A stretch of DNA of 45,037 bases from Jiangella ureilytica (GTDB lineage Bacteria > Actinomycetota > Actinomycetes > Jiangellales > Jiangellaceae), in assembly GCF_004348545.1 (NCBI RefSeq), contig NZ_SMKL01000049.1, forward strand, positions 1 through 45,037, in the 5' to 3' direction. The translations under genes were made by a program, and so were the position numbers. Each line of letters opens with the position of its first letter. Within the stretch, counting starts at the first letter, position 1. The notes beneath the pieces were generated by a model, which was given only the letters and a program-made list of their open reading frames with translations, had not been told where the DNA came from and did not search any database. Below, piece after piece: positions 14,236 to 22,592 of this stretch.

Positions 14236-15585
14236 CTAACGGGCCAGTCCCGCGACCGCCTCGACGGCCGCGTCGACCTGCTCGGGCGTCGTGACGATGC
14301 TGGCGCCGAACCGCACGTACGGCTCGCGGTACGGCGTCACTGTGGCGACGATGCGCTGGTCACGCAGGCGATCGACGACCTCGAACGGGTCCTGGCCGGC
14401 GACCTCGACGCAGACCAGCCCGGCGGACAGTTCGGGGTCGCGGGGCGTGACCACCCGCACGCCGCTGGTCTCGGCGAGGCCGTCCTTGAGCCTGGTCGCC
14501 AGCTCCTGTGTGCGGGCGGCGACGCGGTCCGGGCCGATCTCGCGGTGGAACGCGAACGCCTCGGTGACGGCCCAGCGGTGTTCGAACGCCTGGTAGCCGC
14601 CGGGTGTGTTGCCGACGCCGAACGGGCTGGGCTGGTCGTCGCCGGTGAGCCAGTTGACGAAACTGGGCGCGGTGAACGACGGGATGGCCGGCGCGACGCC
14701 GGCACCGGTGGCCGCCGCCGCCCAGACGATGCCGGTGCCCCGCGGCCCGAACAGCCATTTGTGGGTGCCCGACACGAACACGTCGCAGCCCAGGCCGCCG
14801 GGCGACGCGGCATCGGCGCCCAGGCCGTGGACGGCGTCGAGCACGACGATCGCGCGGTCCTCCTCGGCCCGCCCGGCGTTGGCGGCCGCGACGGCGTCGG
14901 CGATCGCGCGCACCGGGATCTTCACCCCGGTGCCCGAGTGCACCCAGGTCAGCGCGACGACCCTGGTCTGCGGGCGGATCGCGGCGGCGACCCGGCCGGC
15001 CATCTCGTCCGCGCCGGTCGCGGCGGGGTCGTCGTAGAGCGGGACCTGCTCGACCTCGGCACCGGTGCGCGCGGCGGACAGGCGGAGCGCCTCGTGGGTG
15101 GCGTAGAAGTCGTGCGTGGTGGTGAGCACGTGGTCGCCGGGATTCAGGGCGAGCCCGTGGTAGACCAGGCCGAGGCCCATGGTCGTGCTGTCGGTCAGCG
15201 CCACGTCGGCCGGTTCCACGCCGAGGTAGCCGGCCGCTGCGGCCCGAACCTCCTCGTCGCGGGCGACCTCGTCGGCGACCGCTGCGGCAGGGTCGGTGTC
15301 CAGTGCCTCACGCCACCGCTCGACGGCCGCTCGCACGGGCGCCGGGTGGCTCGCCAGCACGTAGGCGGCGAAGTGGGCGAGCTCGGGGTCGAGCGCGAAC
15401 TGGGCGCGAACGGCGTCCCAGTCGCCCAGATCGGACTGGGGTGCCTGGCTCTCGCCGGCCGGCGACGAGGCGCCCTCGGCCGGGTCGTCGCGCGACGAGC
15501 ACCCGGCGAGCAGTGCCGGAGCACCGGCGGCCAGGAGCGCGCCTCCGGCCAGCACCGTCCTGCGGTTCACCTGCGCAAGCGCCAT
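14236..15585 (-). CDS. Tat-exported lipoprotein, class V aminotransferase fold PLP enzyme
   Basis: A 449-residue fold-type I PLP enzyme related to cysteine desulfurase and isopenicillin-N epimerase. The Schiff-base lysine is Lys276 in SGTHKWLFGPRG; the cofactor Asp/His region reads VVALTWVHSGTG and IVVLDAVHGLGAD. Unusually, it starts with a twin-arginine signal (Arg8-Arg9, NRRTVLAGG) followed by a lipobox LLAGC with Cys29. It should therefore be exported folded, PLP already bound, and anchored to the outer face of the membrane. The ATG at 15585 is fixed by the signal peptide. Substrate unknown. Confidence 0.82.
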   Translation of the reverse strand: MALAQVNRRTVLAGGALLAAGAPALLAGCSSRDDPAEGASSPAGESQAPQSDLGDWDAVRAQFALDPELAHFAAYVLASHPAPVRAAVERWREALDTDPAAAVADEVARDEEVRAAAAGYLGVEPADVALTDSTTMGLGLVYHGLALNPGDHVLTTTHDFYATHEALRLSAARTGAEVEQVPLYDDPAATGADEMAGRVAAAIRPQTRVVALTWVHSGTGVKIPVRAIADAVAAANAGRAEEDRAIVVLDAVHGLGADAASPGGLGCDVFVSGTHKWLFGPRGTGIVWAAAATGAGVAPAIPSFTAPSFVNWLTGDDQPSPFGVGNTPGGYQAFEHRWAVTEAFAFHREIGPDRVAARTQELATRLKDGLAETSGVRVVTPRDPELSAGLVCVEVAGQDPFEVVDRLRDQRIVATVTPYREPYVRFGASIVTTPEQVDAAVEAVAGLAR

Positions 15586-15623
15586 GACGCGACGCTACAC
15601 GCCCGGCGGACGCGCGGACGCCC

Positions 15624-16076
15624 TCAGCGCTGGTAGAGCCCGACCAGCGTGCCGCGCGCGAGCATGGCGCCGTCCGCAGCGCGATACACGTCGTCGACGG
15701 AGGGATCGGCCGGCAGCTCCGGCGCCCGGGCCAAGGCGTAGAGGCGGAAGACGTATCGGTGCGGACGCTCACCCGGCGGCGGTGCCGGCCCGCCCCACCC
15801 CTCCTCGCCGAAGCCGTTGCGCCACTCCCGCCCACCGGTCGGGCGGCCGTGCTCGGGGACGCCGGCACTGTGCGGGTCGATCCCGGTCACGAGCCAGTGC
15901 AGGAAGTGGCCGCGCGGTGCGTCCGGATCCTCGCAGAGGAGCAGCAGCTCGGTCGCCTCGGGCGGGACGCCGACCCACTCCAGCGACGGCGACACGTTCT
16001 CGCCGTCGTGCGCATGACGGGCGGCGATGAATGCCTGGTCCTCGAAGTCGGGGCTGCGCAGTTCGATCACGGCCAT
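15624..16076 (-). CDS. YbhB/YbcL family PEBP (Raf kinase inhibitor-like) protein
   Basis: A 150-residue phosphatidylethanolamine-binding-protein fold, full length for the bacterial YbhB/YbcL group. The ligand-pocket signatures are ENVSPSLEW, LLCEDPDAP and GHFLHWLVTGID, with the later segment PPPGERPHRYVFRLYALA. Probably cytoplasmic, since no signal peptide is seen. The biochemical role of bacterial members is largely unknown. It reads away from the pseudogene at 16152. Confidence 0.88.
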   Translation of the reverse strand: MAVIELRSPDFEDQAFIAARHAHDGENVSPSLEWVGVPPEATELLLLCEDPDAPRGHFLHWLVTGIDPHSAGVPEHGRPTGGREWRNGFGEEGWGGPAPPPGERPHRYVFRLYALARAPELPADPSVDDVYRAADGAMLARGTLVGLYQR

Positions 16077-16151
16077 GGGTGTCCCCTACCCGCGCAGCCC
16101 CTGCCGACACACCGGCCCGACCCTGTCGGACCCCCTACCTACTCTCAATCC

Positions 16152-17022
16152 ATGCCCTCCAGCCCACACGAAGGTCTCGTCGAACTGTTCCGCCAGCGGC
16201 CTGCCCTGGCGGCGGAACTGCTCGCCGAGCCCTTCGACGTCGACCTGCCGCCGTACGAGCAGATCCGCATCGAATCCGGCGACCTCGGCGACTTGGTGCC
16301 GACGGAGTACCGTGCCGCCTGGTCATCGCGCTGCGCGATGACCAGGACCAGCCCGTGCTCGCCATCGTGGTCGAGGCACAGCTGGCGATCGACAGGGGCA
16401 AGGAGTGGAGCTGGCCGGTCTATCTCGCCACACTGCGAGCCCGGCTGAAGTGCCCCGCCATCCTCCTGGTGGTGTGCACGCACCCCGCCGTGGCTCGGTG
16501 GGGCATCACGCCGATCCCCATGGGACAGCCAGGCTGGGTGCTCACGCCGCTGGTGCTGAGTCCGGGTCTGGTGCCCACCATCACCGATGCCGAGGAGGCC
16601 GCCAGAACCCCCGAACTGACGATCCTCTCGGCCATGGCGCACGGCAGCGGGCCGCACGGATCCGCGGTGCTCAAGGCGTTGATCAGCGCCTTCGAGACAC
16701 TCGATGAGCCCTTTGCCACCCTGTATTCTGACGTTGTGCACAGGTCGCTGCCCCAGGCAGCGCGGCACTGATGGAGGCCATCATGACCACCACGAGCTAC
16801 GAGTACCAGAGCCCGTTCGTCCGCCGCTTCGTCAACCAGGGTCGAGCCGAAGGCGAGGCCAAGGGCGAGGCCAGGGCCCTCCTCACCGTGCTCGCTGCTC
16901 GTGGCCTCGAGGTCGGCGACGACACCCGCGCCCGGATCGACGACTGCGACGATCCCGATCAGCTCAACCTGTGGATCAGCCGAGCGGTCACAGCCGAGTC
17001 CGTCGACGACGTCTTCGTCTGA
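16152..17022 (+). pseudogene. Rpn/PD-(D/E)XK-like hypothetical protein broken by two single-base deletions
   Basis: Three consecutive reading frames rebuild one protein of about 290 residues common in actinobacteria. Frame one (from ATG 16152) reads PSSPHEGLVELFRQRPALAAELL to PTEYRA. A missing base at 16317/16318 (GAC expected) moves it to LVIALRDDQDQPVLAIVVEAQ, a nuclease-like ExQ motif, then to WSWPVYLATL and PQAAR. A second missing base in a G run at 16764/16765 moves it to LMEAIMTTTSYEYQS and the charged tail QGRAEGEAKGEAR ending at 17022. The last 83 residues could still be translated from ATG 16771, which overlaps the TGA by one base. Two independent lesions suggest a decayed gene, though assembly errors in homopolymers are possible. 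Confidence 0.72.
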
Positions 17023-17174
17023 ACGCTCTCAGAGGAGGGCGGGGAGGCGGGCGCCAGGAGCTCGAAGTCCCGCGCGCAGGTGTAGGCGTGCGCCGACAGG
17101 CGCATGACGGCCCGCCCGCCGAACATCGTGACGCTCGCACGCAGAATCACGGCCGGCCTGCTGGGCGCGCTCAC
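17023..17174 (-). pseudogene. Possible C-terminal remnant of a class V aminotransferase-like gene
   Basis: On the minus strand a short reading gives ILRASVTMFGGRAVMRLSAHAYTCA, then DFELLAP. This resembles the last strands of class V aminotransferases (a basic strand, a short turn, then an RLSAHAYT-like strand and a final helix). The reading has no fitting start or upstream catalytic domain and runs on into the neighbouring pseudogene. I treat it as a possible gene scar; it may be chance. Confidence 0.3.
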
Positions 17175-17243
17175 CGTGGTGGCGCTACGGCCCGCCGTGG
17201 CCGCCGCCCCCGCCTGACCACACGTCGCCGGCCGTCACGACAG

Positions 17244-17287
17244 GACTGAGCGGCTGGTCGGAGTCTCCGCCGACCGGCCGCTCAGTC
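17244..17287. terminator. Strong hairpin terminator (18-bp stem)
   Basis: GACTGAGCGGCTGGTCGG (17244-17261) pairs with 17270-17287 at 17 of 18 positions, the exception being a G-T wobble, around an 8-base loop. It is the strongest stem in this gene-poor region and insulates the pseudogene from the LacI/importer locus. Confidence 0.75.
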
Positions 17288-17621
17288 GTGCGCCGCCCCC
17301 GGGGGGTCTGACGGATGTCGGGCCGCCTCGGTCGTCGGTGACGAGGAGGCGGACGCGAGATCGGCGATGTCATGGCCCGAGTCGCGCTCTCGTCTGCGCG
17401 ACGACACTCGTCAGCGCCGTTCCGAAGACAATGGGAAGGGCCGCACCGCTACGCCTGGAAAGGCGGAGGGAATTCCTCCGTCCATGCGCTGTCATGGGTG
17501 GTGATGTGCCGGTTGACTGCCGGATTCAGGCCCGGTCAGGGGGCGGAGAAGGGGATGAATCGCCCGGCGGCCGCGGCCGGGGGCGCCCCCGCCCCGACGC
17601 CACGGGATTGTCGCGGGCACT
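17288..17621. other. Gene-free stretch upstream of lacI
   Basis: No open reading here resembles a protein or has a good ribosome-binding site. It includes a short perfect stem around CGGAGG-GAATT-CCTCCG near 17465 and a GC-rich run before the operator. It probably holds part of the lacI promoter; I see no RNA gene. Confidence 0.4.
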
Positions 17622-17623
17622 AT

Positions 17624-17635
17624 GTTCCCGGTAAC
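17624..17635. promoter_or_regulatory. LacI-family operator upstream of lacI (autoregulation)
   Basis: GTTCCCGGTAAC, within the 13-base TGTTCCCGGTAAC that recurs exactly at 18784-18796, lies 87 bases before the lacI start. The matching perfect palindrome GTTACCGGTAAC is at 6530-6541. Confidence 0.7.
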
Positions 17636-17722
17636 GTCGCGGCGCTGAGACGTAGGATCATTCCGGCGTCGGCCGGGGTCCCGGCACCGTTGCCGCCGTC
17701 ATGTACTCGCGTGGGAGGAAAG

Positions 17723-18745
17723 ATGAGCGCCGGGAACTCGGACGACAAGCCGAACCTCCGGTCCATCGCGTCCCTCGCCGGCGTCTCGCACATGACCGTG
17801 TCGCGCGTCCTCAATGGTCACCCCAACATCCGCCCGGCCACCCGCGAGAAGGTGCTGCGGGTCGTCGAGGAGCTGAACTACCAGCGCAACAGCGCCGCCC
17901 GGGCGCTGGCCACGCGCAAGTCGCGGCGCATCGGCGTCATCGTCGACCGCCCGGTCGAGATCGGGCCCGACAGCACGCTGCGGGCCGTCGAGCACGCCGC
18001 CCGCGAGGCCGGCTACTCGGTCAGCTCGGTCGCCGCCTCCCCCGACGACGACGGCGTCATGCCGCGCGAGGCGGTCGACTACCTGACCGCCCACGGCATC
18101 GACGCGCTGTGCGTCATCGCGCCGCGTGCGTCCTCGGTCGACGTCCTGCGCGAGCTGACCGACGGCATCCCCACGCTCATCGTCAAGGCCGACGACGACG
18201 CCAACTTCCTCACCGCCTCGGTCGACCAGCGCCTCGGCGCCACGCTCGCCGTCCAGCACCTGATCGACCTCGGCCACCGCGAGATCGTCCACGTGGCCGG
18301 CCCGCTCGACTGGCTCGACGCCCGGGCTCGCGAGCGGGGCTGGCACGCGCGGCTGAAGCGGGCCGGGCTGCACATCCCGCCGGCGTTCGTCGGCGACTGG
18401 TCGGCCGACTCCGGGTACGAGTTCGCGGTCGCCTTCGACGAGCTGCCGCCGTTCACGGCGATCTTCGCCGCCAACGACCAGATGGCGCTGGGCATCCTGC
18501 ACGGCTTCCGCGAGCGCGGCATACGGGTCCCCGAGGACGTCAGCGTCGTCGGGTTCGACGACCTGTCGGTCTCGCGACACTTCCTGCCGACGCTCACGAC
18601 GGTGCGGCAGGACTTCCACGCCCTCGGAACGCTCGCCGTCGAGATCCTGGTGGCGGCACTCGAGGGCGACAGCACCGAACGGCGTTCTCGGATCGCACCG
18701 GAGCTCATCATCCGGGAATCCACCGCCAGCCCTCGCGTGATGTAG
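17723..18745 (+). CDS. LacI family transcriptional regulator of the furanose importer
   Basis: A 340-residue LacI/GalR repressor. The N-terminal helix-turn-helix with hinge is clear (LRSIASLAGVSHMTVSRVLN at about residues 11-30, then NYQRNSAARALATRKS). It is followed by the periplasmic-binding-protein-like sugar domain (IGVIVDRP, GHREIVHVAGP, AIFAANDQMALGILHGF, VSVVGFDDL). GGAGGAA directly precedes the ATG at 17723; the open frame upstream of it has no family resemblance. The importer genes follow 133 bases later. The three GTTNCCGGTAAC sites are its likely operators, one before its own gene. Confidence 0.9.
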   Translation: MSAGNSDDKPNLRSIASLAGVSHMTVSRVLNGHPNIRPATREKVLRVVEELNYQRNSAARALATRKSRRIGVIVDRPVEIGPDSTLRAVEHAAREAGYSVSSVAASPDDDGVMPREAVDYLTAHGIDALCVIAPRASSVDVLRELTDGIPTLIVKADDDANFLTASVDQRLGATLAVQHLIDLGHREIVHVAGPLDWLDARARERGWHARLKRAGLHIPPAFVGDWSADSGYEFAVAFDELPPFTAIFAANDQMALGILHGFRERGIRVPEDVSVVGFDDLSVSRHFLPTLTTVRQDFHALGTLAVEILVAALEGDSTERRSRIAPELIIRESTASPRVM

Positions 18746-18746
18746 C

Positions 18747-18767
18747 TGTGAACCGTACAATTTCACA
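18747..18767. promoter_or_regulatory. Inverted repeat TGTGAA-N9-TTCACA in the importer promoter
   Basis: Six-base perfect arms at 18747-18752 and 18762-18767, starting just after the lacI stop and 18 bases before the LacI operator. A TGTGA-N-TCACA arrangement resembles CRP-type sites. A Crp/GlnR-type global control of the importer is possible but unproven. Confidence 0.4.
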
Positions 18768-18784
18768 TCTTGCGTGGCCTTCTT

Positions 18785-18796
18785 GTTCCCGGTAAC
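18785..18796. promoter_or_regulatory. LacI-family operator upstream of the importer operon
   Basis: GTTCCCGGTAAC lies 82 bases before the substrate-binding protein start. The surrounding 13-mer is identical to the one before lacI (17623-17635). Confidence 0.7.
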
Positions 18797-18878
18797 ATCT
18801 CCGCCGTTCTCCCGACATGTCCCATGTCGGCACACTCACGAACCACGCCGGAAGGCACGGGTCTCAAGGAGGAGATCG

Positions 18879-19886
18879 ATGCGCAGCATCCCACGAGTCG
18901 CACGGGCCTTCGCGGTCACGGGGGCTCTCGCCCTCGGTCTGGCCGCGTGCGGCGGCGGCGACGACGACACGGCCAGCGGTGACGGCGGCGGCGAGGGCGG
19001 CGACGAGATCGTCACCGTCGGCTTCGTCGCGGTCGGCCCCGAGGGTGGCTGGCGGCAGGCCAACGAGGCGAACGTGCAGGACACGTTCACCGAGGAGGCC
19101 GGCTTCGAGCTCAAGTACGCGCCGGCCACCAACCTCGACCAGCGCTCGCAGATCGACGCGTTCACCTCGTTCGTCGACGAGGGCGTCGACGTCATCCTGC
19201 TCTCGGCGACCGAGGGCGCGGGCTGGGAGGACTCCCTGCGCCGGGCCCAGGAGGCCGAGATCCCGGTCATCCTCGTCGACCGGGGCATCGAGCCGGACGA
19301 CACCAGCCTGTACGTCACCCGGATCGCGCCGGACAACTACGAGGTCAGCACCTCGGTGGCCGAGTGGGCCGTCTCGGCGTTCCCCGACGGCGGCAACTAC
19401 TTCGTCCTCGAGGGCCCGGCCGGTGTGTCGGTCGTCAACGAGCGCAACCGCGGCTGGGACGACACCGTCGGCGCGGTGCCGAACCTGGTGAAGGTCGGCG
19501 CGCAGACCGCGAACTGGTCGACCGAAGAGGCCAAGAGCGTCTTCGAGACCGTTCTGCGGGCCAACAACAACGACATCCAGATCGTGTTCGCACAGAACGA
19601 CGAGATGGGCCTCGGCGCCGCCATCGCGGTCGAGGAGGCCGGCCTGACGCCGGGTGTCGACGTCCAGATCGCCACGATCGACGGCACCAAGCCCGCGCTC
19701 GAGGCGCTGGCCGAGGGCCGCCTGAGCTTCGTCGCCGAGTACAACCCGCTCTTCGGCGAGACGTTGCTCGAGGTCGTGGACAAGGTGCTGAACGGCGAGG
19801 AGGTCGAGCCGTACATCGTCGTCCCGAGCGAGACCTTCGACTCGCCCGAGGCGGCCGCGGCCGCTCTGCCCGACCGCAAGTACTGA
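18879..19886 (+). CDS. ABC transporter substrate-binding lipoprotein, YtfQ-like (galactofuranose/furanose sugar)
   Basis: A 335-residue sugar-binding lipoprotein with signal peptide and lipobox (LALGLAAC). The mature domain follows the YtfQ pattern: VGFVAVGPEGGWRQANEAN, then the ligand loop ATEGAGWEDSLRRAQEAEIP, VDRGIEPDDTSLYVT, AQNDEMGLGAAIAVEEAGL and ATIDGTKPAL. YtfQ of E. coli binds galactofuranose; family members also take arabinofuranose. AAGGAGGAG at 18866-18874 fixes the ATG at 18879. It is the first importer gene, followed by a hairpin that may favour its own expression. Confidence 0.9.
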   Translation: MRSIPRVARAFAVTGALALGLAACGGGDDDTASGDGGGEGGDEIVTVGFVAVGPEGGWRQANEANVQDTFTEEAGFELKYAPATNLDQRSQIDAFTSFVDEGVDVILLSATEGAGWEDSLRRAQEAEIPVILVDRGIEPDDTSLYVTRIAPDNYEVSTSVAEWAVSAFPDGGNYFVLEGPAGVSVVNERNRGWDDTVGAVPNLVKVGAQTANWSTEEAKSVFETVLRANNNDIQIVFAQNDEMGLGAAIAVEEAGLTPGVDVQIATIDGTKPALEALAEGRLSFVAEYNPLFGETLLEVVDKVLNGEEVEPYIVVPSETFDSPEAAAAALPDRKY

Positions 19887-19898
19887 TCCGCAGACGAC

Positions 19899-19927
19899 GC
19901 GGGGTCCCGGCACCATCGGGGCCCCGC
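19899..19927 (+). terminator. Intra-operon hairpin (attenuator or mRNA-stability element)
   Basis: GCGGGGTCCCG (19899-19909) pairs with CGGGGCCCCGC (19917-19927) at 10 of 11 positions across a 7-base loop. It lies between the binding protein and ATPase genes, where such stems often keep the binding protein in excess over the transporter core. Confidence 0.55.
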
Positions 19928-19986
19928 ATCGCCGCAGGTTCCACCGTCCGTCCGTACCGACTCGCACCAACGATGGGGGCCCGTCA

Positions 19987-21531
19987 ATGACCGGAGCGCC
20001 ACCGATCGTCGAGATGAAGGACATCTCGATCTCGTTCCCCGGGGTCAAGGCCCTCGACGAGGTCGACTTCCGGCTGTTCCCCGGCGAGGTGCACACCCTC
20101 ATGGGCGAGAACGGCGCCGGGAAGTCGACCCTGATCAAGGCCCTCACAGGGGTCTACAAGATCGACTCCGGGGAGATCCTGGTCGACGGCGAGGAGCGCC
20201 GGTTCGGCGGCACCGCCGACGCCCAGGCCGCCGGGATCGCCACCGTGTACCAAGAGGTCAACCTCTGCAGCAACCTGTCGATCGGCGAGAACGTCATGCT
20301 CGGCCACGAGGTCCGCGGCCCGTTCGGCATCAACTGGAAGGCGACGCACCGCGCCGCCGCCGAGGTGCTGTCCACGCTCGGCCTCGACCACCTCGACCTG
20401 CGCCGCCCGCTGTCGACGCTGTCGCTGGCCGTCCAGCAGCTGGTCGCCATCAGCCGGGCGATGATCACCAAGCCGAAGGTGCTGATCCTCGACGAGCCGA
20501 CGTCCAGCCTCGACGCCAACGAGGTCGCCAACCTCTTCACCGTGATCAGGCGGTTGCGCGGCCAAGGCGTGGCGATCCTCTTCGTCACCCACTTCCTCGA
20601 CCAGGTCTACATGATCAGCGACCGCATCACGGTGCTGCGCAACGGCGCCTTCGTCGGCGAGTACCCGACCCGCGAGCTCGATCGCACGACGCTGATCTCG
20701 AAGATGATCGGCAAGGACTTCGCGACGCTGCGCTCCCTGGGCAGCGAGCGGCAGTCGCACCACTACGAGCCCCGCGGCGAGCCGCTGCTCAGGGCCGAGG
20801 ATCTGGGCCGCAAGGGCTCGACGGAGCCGACGGACCTCGAGCTGCACCAGGGTGAGGTGCTGGGTCTGGCCGGCCTGCTCGGCTCCGGCCGGACGGAGCT
20901 GGCCCGGCTGCTGTACGGGGCCGACCGGCCCGACAGCGGCACGGTGTGGCTGCGCGGCAAGAAGACCGACATCCACAACCCGACGTCAGCGCTCGGGCAC
21001 CGCATCGCGTTCTCCAGCGAGAACCGCCGCGACGAGGGCATCATCCGCGACCTCACCGTCCGCGAGAACCTCGTCCTCGCCGTCCAGGCCAAGCGCGGCT
21101 GGTTCCGGCCGCTGACGCGCAAGGAGCAGGACGCGCTGACCCGCAAGTACCTGACCGAGCTCAACGTGCGCCCCGCCGACCCGGAGCGCCCCATCAAGTT
21201 CCTCTCCGGCGGCAACCAGCAGAAGGTGCTGCTCGGCCGATGGCTGGCCACCGAGCCCGATCTGCTCATTCTCGACGAGCCCACGCGCGGTATCGACGTC
21301 GGCGCGAAGGCGGAGATCCAGGCCGCCGTCGCGGCGCTGGCCGCCAAGGGGGTGGCGGTCGTGTTCATCTCCTCCGAGCTGGAGGAGGTCGTCCGCCTGA
21401 GCGACCGCATCATCGTGATGAAGGACCACCGCAAGCTCGCCGAACTCGAGAACGGCCCCCATGTGACGGCGGAGACCATCGTCGCCGTCATCGCCGACGA
21501 GGGCGACGACGAGGAAGGTGACACGGAATGA
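19987..21531 (+). CDS. Sugar ABC transporter ATP-binding protein, YtfR-like (two NBDs)
   Basis: A 514-residue tandem ATPase. The first domain has Walker A GENGAGKST at residues 40-48, a degenerate signature (LSLAVQQLVAISRAM) and Walker B LILDEPTSSLD. The second has the reduced Walker A (GLLGSGRTELARLL) usual in ribose/galactose-type sugar ATPases, signature LSGGNQQK at 406-413 and Walker B LLILDEPTRGID. It energises uptake through the two permeases encoded next. Its stop overlaps the first permease start (ATGA). Confidence 0.92.
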   Translation: MTGAPPIVEMKDISISFPGVKALDEVDFRLFPGEVHTLMGENGAGKSTLIKALTGVYKIDSGEILVDGEERRFGGTADAQAAGIATVYQEVNLCSNLSIGENVMLGHEVRGPFGINWKATHRAAAEVLSTLGLDHLDLRRPLSTLSLAVQQLVAISRAMITKPKVLILDEPTSSLDANEVANLFTVIRRLRGQGVAILFVTHFLDQVYMISDRITVLRNGAFVGEYPTRELDRTTLISKMIGKDFATLRSLGSERQSHHYEPRGEPLLRAEDLGRKGSTEPTDLELHQGEVLGLAGLLGSGRTELARLLYGADRPDSGTVWLRGKKTDIHNPTSALGHRIAFSSENRRDEGIIRDLTVRENLVLAVQAKRGWFRPLTRKEQDALTRKYLTELNVRPADPERPIKFLSGGNQQKVLLGRWLATEPDLLILDEPTRGIDVGAKAEIQAAVAALAAKGVAVVFISSELEEVVRLSDRIIVMKDHRKLAELENGPHVTAETIVAVIADEGDDEEGDTE

Positions 21532-22592
21532 CCGACGTGGCGTCGCGGATCGCCGCCAACCGAGGGGCGATCGTACGCAACCAGGCCTTCTGGGGTGTCA
21601 TCGCGATCGTCCTGCTGCTGGCGATCAACGTCATCAAGGACCCCGGCTATCTCGCCATCGGCTACAACGACGAGACCGGGCACCTGTCCGGCAACCTCAT
21701 CGACATCCTGCGCGCCTCCGCCCCGATCCTGATGATCGCGGTCGGCATGTGCCTGGTGGTCGCCACCAGCGGCATCGACCTCTCGGTCGGCTCGATCATG
21801 GTGGTGGCCGGCGCGGTGTCGATGGAGCTGCTGCGCGGCATGGACGGCACCGCCGGGAACGCCGCGCTGACGCTGGCGATCGCCCTCGGCATCGCGACGG
21901 CGCTGGGCGCGGTGAACGGCATCCTCGTCTCCGTCGTCGGACTGCAACCGTTCATCAGCACGCTGGTGATGATGCTGGCCGGCCGCGGTATCGCGAAGGT
22001 CATCACCGGCGGGCAGAACACCACCGCCGACAACGACTCGTTCGCCTGGCTGGCCAACGGCTACGTCGTCGGCATCCCGGTGGTGTTCCTCCTCTCGATG
22101 GCCATCGTCGCCCTCGTGTGGGTCCTGGTGCGCCGCAGCGCGTTGGGGCTCATGCTCGAGGCGATCGGCATGGACTCGCGGGCGAGCCGGCTGGCCGGCG
22201 TGAAGCGGCGCAGCCTGCAGCTGACGGTGTACTCAGCCAGCGGCCTGCTGGCCGGGGTCGCCGGCGTGTTCGCGACGGCGAGCGTCATGACCGTCGACGT
22301 CTCGCGGACCGGCTACCAGCTCGAGCTCGACGCGATCCTCGCGGTCGTCATCGGCGGGACCTCGCTGGCCGGTGGCAAGTTCTCCATCGGCGGCGCCGTC
22401 ATCGGCGGCCTGCTCATCGCGACCCTCGACAAGACGGTCGTGTTCCTCGGCGTCCCGGCCTCGGCGACGCCGGCGTTCAAGGCGATCGTCATCGTCGTGC
22501 TCTGCCTGCTGCAGTCCGAACGTGTCCGCAACCTGTTCCGCAATCGCCGAGCCCTCCGGGCCCAGTCGCAGAAGGAGGTCGTCCCGGCATGA
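21528..22592 (+). CDS. Sugar ABC transporter permease, YtfT-like
   Basis: A 354-residue inner-membrane permease of the branched/ribose type (BPD_transp_2 family) with about eight to ten hydrophobic segments. The family hallmark CLVVATSGIDLSVGSIM lies at about residues 74-90, and the cytoplasmic loop AIGMDSRASRLAGVKRR contacts the ATPase. The start overlaps the ATPase stop by four bases and its stop overlaps the second permease by four bases. It should pair with YjfF to form a heterodimeric channel. Confidence 0.9.
   Translation: MTDVASRIAANRGAIVRNQAFWGVIAIVLLLAINVIKDPGYLAIGYNDETGHLSGNLIDILRASAPILMIAVGMCLVVATSGIDLSVGSIMVVAGAVSMELLRGMDGTAGNAALTLAIALGIATALGAVNGILVSVVGLQPFISTLVMMLAGRGIAKVITGGQNTTADNDSFAWLANGYVVGIPVVFLLSMAIVALVWVLVRRSALGLMLEAIGMDSRASRLAGVKRRSLQLTVYSASGLLAGVAGVFATASVMTVDVSRTGYQLELDAILAVVIGGTSLAGGKFSIGGAVIGGLLIATLDKTVVFLGVPASATPAFKAIVIVVLCLLQSERVRNLFRNRRALRAQSQKEVVPA

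Noticed and set aside
16152-17022. Programmed ribosomal frameshifting in the Rpn-like gene
   Set aside because: Neither site has a slippery heptamer or downstream stem, and two shifts in one gene would be needed. Simple deletions explain both.
17338-17634. 98-codon frame in the region before lacI
   Set aside because: Arg-rich, no ribosome-binding site, no recognisable domain, and it would overlap the lacI operator.
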